A stretch of 64,000 bases of DNA from Lachnospiraceae bacterium (lineage in GTDB: Bacteria; Bacillota; Clostridia; Lachnospirales; Lachnospiraceae), in NCBI GenBank assembly GCA_017552985.1, contig JAFZNO010000087.1, positions 30,948 to 94,947 on the forward strand. Reading direction: 5' to 3'. A model generated the notes under the pieces. It was not told the origin of the DNA. It worked only from the letters and a program-made list of their open reading frames with translations, and searched no databases. This document shows, in pieces, positions 51,192 through 59,779 of the stretch (the stretch's first letter is position 1; the number at the start of each line of letters is the position of its first letter). The position numbers and the translations under genes are program-made.

Positions 51192-52819
51192 CCGGAAAGC
51201 GTAAGTCTGGAAAAATTCGCCTGACGATCCTGATGGCGGCCCTATCCCTGAGCCTGCTTTCGCTGACGGGGTGCCATGGATCAAAGGGGCGGGCAGAGTT
51301 CGAAGTGCCGAAGGAACTGGATGAAAGCCGTACCTTTGAGATTACCTTTTGGGCAAAGAATGATACCAATAAGACGCAGACGGAGATCTATCAGGAGGCG
51401 GTCCGCAGGTTTGAGGAGTATTATCCCAACATTCACGTGAACGTCCGCCTGTATACGAACTACGGTGACATTTATAACGACGTCATCACCAACATTGCGA
51501 CGGAGACCACGCCGAACGTCTGCATTACCTATCCGGATCACATTGCCACGTATCTCACGGGAAGCAACACCGTGGTGCCGCTGGATTCCCTGTTCGAGGA
51601 TTCCCGCTACGGACTTGGCGGCAAGAAGGTTGCGTTCGAATCCGTAAAGAGGGAAGAGATCGTTCCGGAATTCTTGGAGGAATGTACCATCGGTGAAAAC
51701 ATCTATGCGATTCCCTTTATGAGGTCGACGGAGGCGTGTTACGTCAATCAGACCTACGTGGAAAAGCTGGGATATGAGCTTCCCGACGTTTTGACCTGGG
51801 ATTTTGTCTGGGAGGTTTCCGAGGCAGCCATGAAAAAGGACGCCAAAGGAAATTTCGTCGTGAACGGCCAGAACGTGATGATCCCGTTTATCTACAAGTC
51901 CACGGACAACATGATGATACAGATGCTGAGGCAAAAGGATTGGGGATATTCCGACGAAAGCGGAGAAATCCAGATATTTAACGATCAGACGGCAAGTCTC
52001 TTAAAAACGATCGCCGAACATGGAAAGACAAAGGCGTTTTCCACCTTCAAGATCTCCAGCTATCCTGCCAATTTCCTGAACGCGGGACAGTGCATCTTTG
52101 CCGTGGATTCCACCGCCGGCGCGACGTGGATGGGCTCTGAGGCGCCGCTGATGGACATTAGCGCCGATAAAGTGGTTTCCTTCAAGACGGCAGTCAGAAT
52201 GGTGCCGCAGTTTGATCCGGAACATCCGCAGATGATCTCGCAGGGTCCTTCCGTCTGCGTCTTTAATAAGGCGGATCCGCAGGAAGTTCTCGCGTCATGG
52301 CTCTTTGCGCAGTATCTCCTCACGGACGACGTCCAGATCGCCTACTCCGGAACCGAGGGCTACGTACCGGTAACCTTAAAGGCAAGGAACACGCAGGAAT
52401 ATCAAGATTATCTCGCGAAAGAGGGACAGGACCGCAAGGAGCATTACGACGTCAAGATCAAGGCAACCAAGCTTCTTTTGGAGAATACGCAGCATACCTT
52501 TGTCACGCCGGTATTTAACGGTTCGGCATCCCTGCGTGACGCGGCGGGACAGCTGATCGAGAACGTCGTTAAGTCCGTGAGAAGAAAGCAGACCGTGGAT
52601 GACAAGTTTATCGAAAAGCTATATCAGGACGTGATCAGTCTGTACCGGTTAGACCAGATCGGAGGGACGACGGAGACGAAAAAAGACCTCGGACCGCTAC
52701 CGGTTACGGCGAAACTTTTACTTGGAACGTTGGCTTTGGTTTGGATCTGCATCATTGCGGTTTCCGTGGCCAGAATGCTAAAAAATAAGGCAAAGGATGC
52801 AAAGAAAAACGCAAAATGA
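51188..52819 (+). CDS. Sugar-binding lipoprotein with an extra C-terminal membrane helix
   Basis: A 543-residue family-1 solute-binding protein: lipobox SLTGC (Cys29), ITFWAKNDTNKTQTEIYQEAVRRFEEYYPNIHVNV, TPNVCITYPDHIATYL and MRSTEACYVNQTYVEKLGYELP. Unlike normal binding lipoproteins it ends in a membrane helix (about 508-530) and a basic tail KNKAKDAKKNAK, so it is probably held at both ends. It is the receptor for the transporter encoded just upstream; the substrate is likely an oligosaccharide. Confidence 0.87.
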   Translation: MTGKRKSGKIRLTILMAALSLSLLSLTGCHGSKGRAEFEVPKELDESRTFEITFWAKNDTNKTQTEIYQEAVRRFEEYYPNIHVNVRLYTNYGDIYNDVITNIATETTPNVCITYPDHIATYLTGSNTVVPLDSLFEDSRYGLGGKKVAFESVKREEIVPEFLEECTIGENIYAIPFMRSTEACYVNQTYVEKLGYELPDVLTWDFVWEVSEAAMKKDAKGNFVVNGQNVMIPFIYKSTDNMMIQMLRQKDWGYSDESGEIQIFNDQTASLLKTIAEHGKTKAFSTFKISSYPANFLNAGQCIFAVDSTAGATWMGSEAPLMDISADKVVSFKTAVRMVPQFDPEHPQMISQGPSVCVFNKADPQEVLASWLFAQYLLTDDVQIAYSGTEGYVPVTLKARNTQEYQDYLAKEGQDRKEHYDVKIKATKLLLENTQHTFVTPVFNGSASLRDAAGQLIENVVKSVRRKQTVDDKFIEKLYQDVISLYRLDQIGGTTETKKDLGPLPVTAKLLLGTLALVWICIIAVSVARMLKNKAKDAKKNAK

Positions 52820-52896
52820 GGGTGAAAACCCTAAGAAATTATGGAAAACGTTCAAAAATAGGGCACTCGCACTGTGAAATTTCTATAAAACTGAGA

Positions 52897-52925
52897 TTGC
52901 AATCTTTCGTAATGCCTTGTAAAAT
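52897..52925 (+). promoter_or_regulatory. SigmaA-type promoter of the Ser/Glu-rich lipoprotein gene
   Basis: TTGCAA (52897-52902), 17-base spacer, TAAAAT (52920-52925). Confidence 0.6.
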
Positions 52926-52981
52926 AACGAGGAAATTGAATTTGCATGACACTTTTTTTCAAGTGTCGGAAAGGGAGAAAA

Positions 52982-53821
52982 ATGAGAAAGAAAGTTTTGG
53001 CAGTTGTACTTGCCGCTTCCATGGGTCTTTTATTATTTGCAGCTTGTAATTCTGCAGATCAGAACGGTAAGGAGAGTTCCGCAGAGTCTTCTCAGAGCGT
53101 AGAGAGCTCCGTTGCAGAGAGCTCCGCAGAAGAGAGTTCCGTAGCTGAAAGCTCCGTAGAAGAGAGTTCCGTAGAGAGCACGGAAGTTGTTGAGCCCGAG
53201 GAACAGGTAATGACCTATGCTGAGTATGCAGCAGCTGAGGTAGATGATCCCGTTGTGATCGAAGCATACGTTCAGGCAAACCAGAGCTGGTGGGATGGAA
53301 AGATCACCGTTTACGCACAGGACAAGGATGGTGCTTATTTCCTTTACAACATGGCATGTGCTTCCCAGGAAGATGCTGACAAGCTGGTTCCCGGTACCAA
53401 GATCAAGGTTTCCGGCTTCAAAGCTGAGTGGGCAGGCGAGATTGAGATCTCTGACGCTACGTATGAGATTGTTGCAGGCGACACCTATGTTGCAGAACCC
53501 GTTGACGTAACCGAGCTCCTTGGAACGGACGCGCTGATCGAGAAGCAGAACCAGAAGGTTGCTTTCAAGGGCATGACCGTTGAGAGCGAGGCTCTTTACA
53601 AGTGGGATGGTTCCGGTGCTGAGGGAGATGACCTGTACTTTAACGTATCCGTAAACGGCAACACCTACACCTTCACCGTTGAGTCTTATCTGTGCGGCGC
53701 TGACACCGAGGTTTACAAGACCGTTAAGGGACTTAAGAAGGGCGACGTTGTTGATCTCGAAGGTTTCCTTTACTGGTATGAGGGCGTAAATCCCCACATC
53801 ACCGCAGCAACCGTAAAGTAA
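52982..53821 (+). CDS. Lipoprotein with Ser/Glu repeat linker and OB-fold-like domain
   Basis: The start at ATG 52982 has GGGAGA upstream. The 279-residue lipoprotein has lipobox FAAC (Cys22), then a spacer of ESSVAESS-type repeats (residues ~35-65, encoded by near-identical units at 53080-53180), then two similar beta-barrel halves (VVIEAYVQANQSWWDGKITVYAQ and VAFKGMTVESEALYKWDG) that read like OB-fold domains. It is probably a surface protein of unknown role. Codon choice is more uniform (GTT, GAG) than neighbours, as in a highly expressed gene. Its own promoter and terminator make it monocistronic. Confidence 0.72.
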   Translation: MRKKVLAVVLAASMGLLLFAACNSADQNGKESSAESSQSVESSVAESSAEESSVAESSVEESSVESTEVVEPEEQVMTYAEYAAAEVDDPVVIEAYVQANQSWWDGKITVYAQDKDGAYFLYNMACASQEDADKLVPGTKIKVSGFKAEWAGEIEISDATYEIVAGDTYVAEPVDVTELLGTDALIEKQNQKVAFKGMTVESEALYKWDGSGAEGDDLYFNVSVNGNTYTFTVESYLCGADTEVYKTVKGLKKGDVVDLEGFLYWYEGVNPHITAATVK

Positions 53822-53848
53822 GAAGTTCTTAACTACATATGGAATCAC

Positions 53849-53895
53849 AAGGACCGTGCGTTGGACGAAATTCCAACGTGCGGTCTTTTTTGCGG
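53849..53895 (+). terminator. Intrinsic terminator after the lipoprotein gene
   Basis: GACCGTGCGTTGGA pairs with TCCAACGTGCGGTC (two G-U pairs), followed by TTTTTT. Confidence 0.85.
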
Positions 53896-53913
53896 CCCAA
53901 TAATAAAAAAAGA

Positions 53914-53941
53914 TTGCGTTTTTGCCGCAATATGCGATAAT
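53914..53941 (+). promoter_or_regulatory. SigmaA-type promoter of the metF operon
   Basis: TTGCGT (53914-53919), 16-base spacer, GATAAT (53936-53941). The 45-base leader is too short for a SAM or cobalamin riboswitch. Confidence 0.5.
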
Positions 53942-53991
53942 GGAAACGATAAGCATTATTTGAATCACCAACAGGAAGGAATCAATTATTC

Positions 53992-54873
53992 ATGAAGATC
54001 ATCGACATACTGAAGCAGGAACAAATGTCATTGTCATTCGAGGTATTCCCGCCCAAGAAGGAAACTTCCTTCGAGAGCGTTCGCGATGCCACGGAGAAAA
54101 TTGCGGAGCTTAAGCCTTCGTTCATGAGCGTGACCTATGGGGCGGGCGGCGGAACCAGCGAGTACACCCTCGCCGTTGCAAAGAACATCAAGGAGAAATA
54201 TGACGTTCCGATGCTGGCACATCTCACCTGCGTGTCTTCAAGCAAGGACATGGTGCATCAGCGGATCGAAGCGATGAAGGAATGTGGGATCCTGAACGTG
54301 ATGGCCCTTCGCGGCGATCTGACGCCGGAACTGGAGCAGACGGATCGCAGTACGTGGGATTACCGTCATGCGGTAGACCTGATCGCGGAGATCAAGGCAA
54401 GGGGTGACTTTTGCATTGGCGCCGCATGTTATCCCGAGGTTCATCCGGAGAGCGCCAATCAGCGGGAGGACATCAAATATCTGAAGGAGAAAGTGGACGC
54501 AGGCGCGGATTTCCTGACGACGCAGATGGTTTTTGACAATAATTTATTCTACAATTTCCTGTATAAGATCCGCGAAGCGGGGATCACGGTTCCGATCCTG
54601 CCTGGCATCATGCCGATCACGAATGCCAATCAGGTAGAGCGCGCGATCAAGCTTTCCGGAGCATTCATGCCCCAGAGATTTAAAGCCATGGTGGATAAGT
54701 TTGGATCCAATCCGGACGCCATGAAGCAGGCTGGCATCGCATACGCCACCGATCAGATCATCGACCTGTACGCAAACGGCATCACGAACGTTCACGTATA
54801 TTCGATGAACAAGCCGGAGATCGCAAGCGGCATTCACCAAAATCTCTCGAAGATCCTGGGGAACGTTTTTTAG
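53992..54873 (+). CDS. metF: 5,10-methylenetetrahydrofolate reductase
   Basis: A 293-residue TIM-barrel flavoenzyme making 5-methyl-THF. Motifs are LSFEVFPPKKETSFESV (catalytic Glu), SVTYGAGGGTSEYT, LAHLTCV, NVMALRGD, GAACYPEVHPES and TTQMVFDN. Length is normal. AGGAAGG precedes the ATG. It starts a three-gene methionine operon: the next genes supply MetH activation and the cobalamin-dependent methyltransferase that uses its product. Confidence 0.93.
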   Translation: MKIIDILKQEQMSLSFEVFPPKKETSFESVRDATEKIAELKPSFMSVTYGAGGGTSEYTLAVAKNIKEKYDVPMLAHLTCVSSSKDMVHQRIEAMKECGILNVMALRGDLTPELEQTDRSTWDYRHAVDLIAEIKARGDFCIGAACYPEVHPESANQREDIKYLKEKVDAGADFLTTQMVFDNNLFYNFLYKIREAGITVPILPGIMPITNANQVERAIKLSGAFMPQRFKAMVDKFGSNPDAMKQAGIAYATDQIIDLYANGITNVHVYSMNKPEIASGIHQNLSKILGNVF

Positions 54874-54887
54874 GAGTTAGAAGGTTC

Positions 54888-55595
54888 ATGTCAGAGAACG
54901 TGATTTTTGTAAAAAAATATGATGAGGCAGATAAGGCACTTGCCGTCAACGAGCGGGAAGTTCTTCGTTATGCGGGATATTTGGGACTTCCGGAGACCAT
55001 GGACGAAACGCTGAGAGAGGTTTTCTCCCAGGTCGTGGAGGAACTGAAGGGAGCGTTTTCCTATCAAGTCTGCTACCGCAGGATGGACGTCACCTGGGAG
55101 GATGGCATGCCCCAGTTTTCTTTGCAGACGCAGTCGAAGGACCTGGCGAAGTGCTTAAACGGAAGCAGGGAGGTGATCCTCTTTGCCGCCACGGTGGGCC
55201 TTGAGATTGACAGGCGTATTGCAAAACATCAGCGCTTTTCCCCGACGAAGGCACTGCTTATGCAGGCGTACGGCGCGGAGCGCGTGGAGACGCTTTGCAA
55301 TGCGTTTTGCGACGAGATGAAACGACAGGCGGAAGCAGAAGGATTGCAATGTACGGCCAGGTTTTCTCCCGGTTACGGGGATCTTCCGCTAGAGGCACAA
55401 AGGGACGTATTCCGGTTATTGGATTGCAACCGCAAGATCGGCATCTCGCTGAATGAAAGCCTGCTGATGACGCCGTCGAAATCCGTGACGGCACTGTTTG
55501 GAATGGGGGCTGGCGTTTGCCCGGTTCAGGAGCATAAATGTGAATCTTGCGAAAAAAAGGATTGCGAATTTCGCAGTGACGACGTGAGAGCATAA
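54888..55595 (+). CDS. Methionine synthase activation-domain protein (separate MetH subunit)
   Basis: A 235-residue protein resembling the C-terminal AdoMet-binding reactivation domain of MetH, here as its own gene. FSPGYGDLPLEAQRDVFRLLDCNRKIGISLNESLLMTPSKSVTALFGMG matches the family's RxxPGYxxxP / L....IG..LTES.MM.P..SVSG pattern. It ends in a Cys cluster, CESCEKKDC, which could bind a metal or iron-sulfur centre. It should reductively remethylate cob(II)alamin on the MetH encoded 11 bases downstream. Confidence 0.85.
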   Translation: MSENVIFVKKYDEADKALAVNEREVLRYAGYLGLPETMDETLREVFSQVVEELKGAFSYQVCYRRMDVTWEDGMPQFSLQTQSKDLAKCLNGSREVILFAATVGLEIDRRIAKHQRFSPTKALLMQAYGAERVETLCNAFCDEMKRQAEAEGLQCTARFSPGYGDLPLEAQRDVFRLLDCNRKIGISLNESLLMTPSKSVTALFGMGAGVCPVQEHKCESCEKKDCEFRSDDVRA

Positions 55596-55606
55596 GAGGA
55601 CAAAAC

Positions 55607-58030
55607 ATGAAAGTATTGGATTATCTAAAGGATCACGTAACGTATTTGGACGGCGGCATGGGAACGCTTTTGCAAAAGCGCGGCCTGCAGCCGGGAGAAT
55701 TGCCGGAGCGTTGGAACGTTTCACACGCGGACGTGATCGTTGAAATTCAAAAAGCATATTTTGACGCGGGAACGAATATCATCTGCACCAATACCTTTGG
55801 CGCGAACTCCCTGAAATTTGATGACGAGGAGCTTCAAACCCTGATCCGCGCGGCCGTGGAAAATGCAAAGAAAGCAAGGGAGCTTAGCTCCGGAACGCAG
55901 GAGAAATTCGTTGCATTGGACATTGGCTCCATGGGAAAGCTTTTAAAGCCTTATGGCGATTTTGAATTTGAGGATGCCGTGGAGGTTTACGCAAAGACCG
56001 TGAGGATCGGAGCTGCCTGCGGCGTGGACCTGATCTATATTGAGACCATGAACGACAGCTACGACACGAAGGCGGCACTTTTGGCGGCGAAGGAAAACTG
56101 CGATCTGCCCGTGTTTGTATCCAACGCGTACGGCGAGGACGGAAAGCTCATGACTGGCGCCACTCCGGCGGCCATGGTGGCAATGCTCGAGGGCATGCAC
56201 GCGGATGCGATCGGCGCAAACTGTTCCCTTGGACCGGAGCAGCTTAGGGGCGTCGTGGAAGAGTATTTGGCCTATGCATCCGTTCCCGTTTTGCTAAAGC
56301 CAAATGCGGGTCTTCCGAGAAGTGAAAACGGCCAGACGGTATACGACGTCTTCCCGGAAGAATTCTCTGACGTCATGAAGGGATACGTGGAGGCAGGTAT
56401 CCGCATTGCTGGCGGATGCTGTGGTACCACTCCGGATTACATTGCCGCAACGGTGGCAAAGACAAAGGATCTTGCGCCGAAGGAGATCGTACCCAAGAAC
56501 CGTACGCTGATCAGTTCCTATACCCACGTGGTGGAATTCAAGGATTCCCCGATCCTGATCGGAGAGAGGATCAATCCCACGGGTAAGAAACGGTTTAAGG
56601 AAGCACTTAGAAACAATGACATAGACTATATTTTGGGCGAAGGCCTGACGCAGCAGGAAAAGGGCGCACACGTACTGGACGTGAACGTGGGTCTTCCGGA
56701 GATCGATGAGGTTGAGATGCTGAAGAGGGTTGCCTTTGAATTGCAGGCCATCATCGACCTTCCGCTGCAGATCGACACCACAAACGTGACTGCGATGGAG
56801 ACGGCGCTTCGCCGTTACAACGGCAAGGCCATGATCAATTCCGTAAACGGGAAGGAAGAAGTGATGCGTGAAATCTTCCCTCTTGTCAAGAAATATGGCG
56901 GACTGGTGGTATGCCTTACCCTGGACGAGGACGGCATTCCCGCGGAGGCGGAAAAGCGCGTTGAGATCGCGAAAAACATCATCCGGGTGGCTAAGGAATA
57001 TGGCATTGAGAAGAAAGATTTGATCTTTGACACGCTTGCCATGACGGTTAGCGCGGACAGTCACGCAGCACTGGCGACGTTACAGGCTTTGAACGTCATC
57101 AAGCATGAGCTGGGATGTCATACGTCCCTTGGCGTGTCCAACGTATCCTTTGGCTTACCGAACCGTGAGATCATCACGGCAGCATTCTTCTCCCTGGCTT
57201 TGGAAAACGGCCTGTCAGCCGCGATCATGAATCCGAATGCGGCGGAGATGATGAAGAGTTATTATTCCTTCCGGGCATTGCACGGACTTGACGAAAACTG
57301 CACGGATTACATCGAGAACATTGGAAAATATGCTTCCGTTGCCGCAGCACCTTCACAGACGGCCGGAGCAACGGCGGAGGGCGCAAAGGATTCCGAATTC
57401 CAAAGTGACCTGCAGAGAGCCATTGTAAAGGGCCTTAAGGAGCAGGCAGCAGCACTGACCATAGAACGGTTAAAGACGGAAGAGCCTCTCGACATAGTGA
57501 CTTCTCAGATCATTCCCGCGCTGGATATCGTGGGAAAGGGATTTGAGAAGAAGACCATGTATCTTCCCCAGCTTTTGATGAGCGCTGAGGCATCACAGTG
57601 TGCCTTTGAGCAGATCAAGAATAAGATGGCCAGCAGTTCTTCGGAATCCGTCAGCCGCGGCAAATTCGTGATCGCAACCGTTCACGGAGACATTCATGAC
57701 ATTGGGAAAAACATTGTTAAACTGATCTTGGAAAACTACGGGTTTGAGGTGTATGATCTCGGAAAGGACGTGCCGCCTGAGACCGTGGTGGACGTAGTGG
57801 TAGAACAGCATGCGCCATTGGTAGGGTTAAGCGCGCTCATGACGACGACGGTGCCCGCGATGGAGGAGACGATCAAGCAGCTCCGTGAGAAGGCACCCTG
57901 GGCGAAGGTCATTGTCGGAGGCGCCGTATTGACGCAGGAATATGCGGACAGCATCGGTGCGGATTATTATGCGAAGGATGCAATGGCAACGGTTCGTTAT
58001 TCCATGCAACAGATGGGGCAGCAGGCATAA
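55607..58030 (+). CDS. metH: Cobalamin-dependent methionine synthase lacking the activation domain
   Basis: An 807-residue enzyme transferring methyl from 5-methyl-THF to homocysteine. The homocysteine domain has FGANSLKF and the zinc set GANCS and GGCCGTTP; the pterin-binding domain starts near GERINPTGKKRFKEAL (~320); the cobalamin cap follows, then the B12 domain with ATVHGDIHDIGKN (lower-ligand His) and GLSALMTTT. Classical MetH continues ~330 residues with the activation domain; here that function is the preceding gene. The operon ends in a two-way terminator. Confidence 0.93.
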   Translation: MKVLDYLKDHVTYLDGGMGTLLQKRGLQPGELPERWNVSHADVIVEIQKAYFDAGTNIICTNTFGANSLKFDDEELQTLIRAAVENAKKARELSSGTQEKFVALDIGSMGKLLKPYGDFEFEDAVEVYAKTVRIGAACGVDLIYIETMNDSYDTKAALLAAKENCDLPVFVSNAYGEDGKLMTGATPAAMVAMLEGMHADAIGANCSLGPEQLRGVVEEYLAYASVPVLLKPNAGLPRSENGQTVYDVFPEEFSDVMKGYVEAGIRIAGGCCGTTPDYIAATVAKTKDLAPKEIVPKNRTLISSYTHVVEFKDSPILIGERINPTGKKRFKEALRNNDIDYILGEGLTQQEKGAHVLDVNVGLPEIDEVEMLKRVAFELQAIIDLPLQIDTTNVTAMETALRRYNGKAMINSVNGKEEVMREIFPLVKKYGGLVVCLTLDEDGIPAEAEKRVEIAKNIIRVAKEYGIEKKDLIFDTLAMTVSADSHAALATLQALNVIKHELGCHTSLGVSNVSFGLPNREIITAAFFSLALENGLSAAIMNPNAAEMMKSYYSFRALHGLDENCTDYIENIGKYASVAAAPSQTAGATAEGAKDSEFQSDLQRAIVKGLKEQAAALTIERLKTEEPLDIVTSQIIPALDIVGKGFEKKTMYLPQLLMSAEASQCAFEQIKNKMASSSSESVSRGKFVIATVHGDIHDIGKNIVKLILENYGFEVYDLGKDVPPETVVDVVVEQHAPLVGLSALMTTTVPAMEETIKQLREKAPWAKVIVGGAVLTQEYADSIGADYYAKDAMATVRYSMQQMGQQA

Positions 58031-58071
58031 TGCCCGAAAAGAATAAGCAGAAAGAATAAAGCAAGAAGAAA

Positions 58072-58113
58072 AAGCGTGGTCACGGTTATGGTTCCGTGAT
58101 CACGCTTCTTTTT
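58072..58113. terminator. Bidirectional terminator between convergent genes
   Basis: AAGCGTGGTCACGG pairs with CCGTGATCACGCTT (one G-U pair). T-runs flank it on both strands. The right arm overlaps the last codons of the - strand membrane protein gene. Confidence 0.8.
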
Positions 58114-59570
58114 CCGTAATAAGTGCTGATGGCTTTATTTTCTTCGGCATTGGGATCATCCGTCAGATCCTTCCAGCCGAGGAACCAAGGCCTAATGGAA
58201 TACTGCTTTAGCACGACGTCAGCCTGCTCAGAATGCAACAGGCGCAACCTTTCCTCATATTCCTCGTGGAAGGTCTTGGCCTCGCCCGAGGTGAGATAGT
58301 AATGCGCGCCGTAGGCGGAATACTGTCCGATGCGGTCCGGCGAGATCTTAAAGAAGAAGCACCAGACGAGAAACCAACAGATCAGGACGTACCAGGGAAT
58401 GCGGAAATCCGGTATCTTTGGAAGCATCGTACGGATGACTCCGAAGGCATAGATCATGTTGAGAAGAAGCACAAACTGGAACGTGATCTTGATCAGGTTG
58501 ATGCTGCGGGAAAGATCATTCGCACCGGTCCCGTAAAGGCCTGGCGTGCAGGTGGAAGCATACAGGCAGAAGGACCAAACCGCAACGATGGGAAAGATCC
58601 AAAGGCGGAACTGGACCTTGTCCGTTTTGACCAAACGCCATACGACGGGGATCAGTAAGGCATACAAAAGCAACGTACGCCAATCCAGAAATTCACGCGC
58701 AAAGCGAATGGCTTCGGGGAAGGAACGAAGGATCGCCTGGAAGGGCGGCAATGCGCGGCCGACGTAGTAGGCAGCCCGGACCTGATTGCCGGGGGCGGAT
58801 ACGTTGAGATAAAAGCCTATGCAATAAGCCAACATGGAGGGTAACCACAGAAGGGCCCTTTTGTTCTTAAAGATCAAGGCGAGTGCAAAAACCGTGAGAA
58901 CTATGAGCGGCGTCTGTAAGGCGGTGATAAAATTGGCGCCCGCAATAAAGAAAGCCAAGGGGATGCTGACCGCGATGCCAAGAAGGGTCAGCCATTTCTT
59001 TTTGCCGCCGTAAAGAATTGCCAGCAGCAGGGATAGATAAAAGAGCTTGAAAGAAAACATCCCTACGTAGTGGACGCCGCCATTATACCAATAAAAGCCT
59101 TGTTGCGGCGTGTAGAGCAAAAGAATAACGATGGTGGCGGTGCCGGACTGCATTCCCAGCATGGACCAGACGTCGCCCTGGAATACCTTTCGCACGATGA
59201 CCCCGAGAAAGGTGAAAATGGAGGCGGCCAGCACGGTGATCAAAAACACGGGACCCAGGAAATAATACTGTTCGCCAAAGATCATCGGCACCAGGCCCAT
59301 CATAAAGATGGAACCATAGGTTCCCTGCCAGGAATAGTGGCAGGTAATCGCGTTTTGGATCGCACCGGAGATGGCAGCCTTGAGCGTGGAACCGCCCCAC
59401 GTATAGGTAACCCAAACAGGCCTTGCGTAATTATAATCATCATAAAACGGGATGGCGTACTGCGTCAGTACGTAAAGCGGCACAAGACAGGTCAAAAGGA
59501 TCAGCGTGAGAAATATGGCGTGCAGCTTGTCACTCAGTCCCCAGGCAATGATTTTTCGAACGTATTTCAC
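58086..59570 (-). CDS. Large polytopic membrane protein (DUF6056/GtrII-like)
   Basis: The start is GTG at 59568-59570, eight bases after GAGGAGG on the - strand; the longer frame has no site. The 494-residue protein has about eleven membrane helices, an early YDDYNYARP loop after helix 1 (acidic DD as in GT-C-type glycosyltransferases and DUF6056) and a soluble C-terminal ~80 residues. It may be a glycosyltransferase or carrier for surface glycans; this rests on topology and the acidic loop only. All its Xaa-Val junctions follow the ACGT rule, on the - strand too. Confidence 0.65.
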   Translation of the reverse strand: MKYVRKIIAWGLSDKLHAIFLTLILLTCLVPLYVLTQYAIPFYDDYNYARPVWVTYTWGGSTLKAAISGAIQNAITCHYSWQGTYGSIFMMGLVPMIFGEQYYFLGPVFLITVLAASIFTFLGVIVRKVFQGDVWSMLGMQSGTATIVILLLYTPQQGFYWYNGGVHYVGMFSFKLFYLSLLLAILYGGKKKWLTLLGIAVSIPLAFFIAGANFITALQTPLIVLTVFALALIFKNKRALLWLPSMLAYCIGFYLNVSAPGNQVRAAYYVGRALPPFQAILRSFPEAIRFAREFLDWRTLLLYALLIPVVWRLVKTDKVQFRLWIFPIVAVWSFCLYASTCTPGLYGTGANDLSRSINLIKITFQFVLLLNMIYAFGVIRTMLPKIPDFRIPWYVLICWFLVWCFFFKISPDRIGQYSAYGAHYYLTSGEAKTFHEEYEERLRLLHSEQADVVLKQYSIRPWFLGWKDLTDDPNAEENKAISTYYGKRSVITEP

Positions 59571-59682
59571 GGAAGAAACCTCCTCAAACGGTAAAATGGA
59601 ACAAACAAAATATAACACATATCCAGATGCTTGGCAACCACTCCGGCAGCCGGAAGGTGTTTTGCCGCGTCGCGCGGGAGAA

Positions 59683-59711
59683 TTGTCATGATGGACAAAA
59701 CATGCTATAAT
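59683..59711 (+). promoter_or_regulatory. SigmaA-type promoter of the GGDEF-EAL gene
   Basis: TTGTCA (59683-59688), 17-base spacer, perfect TATAAT (59706-59711). Confidence 0.65.
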
Positions 59712-59779
59712 ATGTCAGAATGCTTTTGCCGGCAATGGGACGGAAGCATAAGTTCTTGATAATCAAGGATAAAGTGGTG

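Noticed and set aside
53941-53992. SAM or cobalamin riboswitch upstream of metF
   Set aside because: Only ~45 bases separate promoter and start codon, too short for either aptamer, and none of their conserved boxes is seen.
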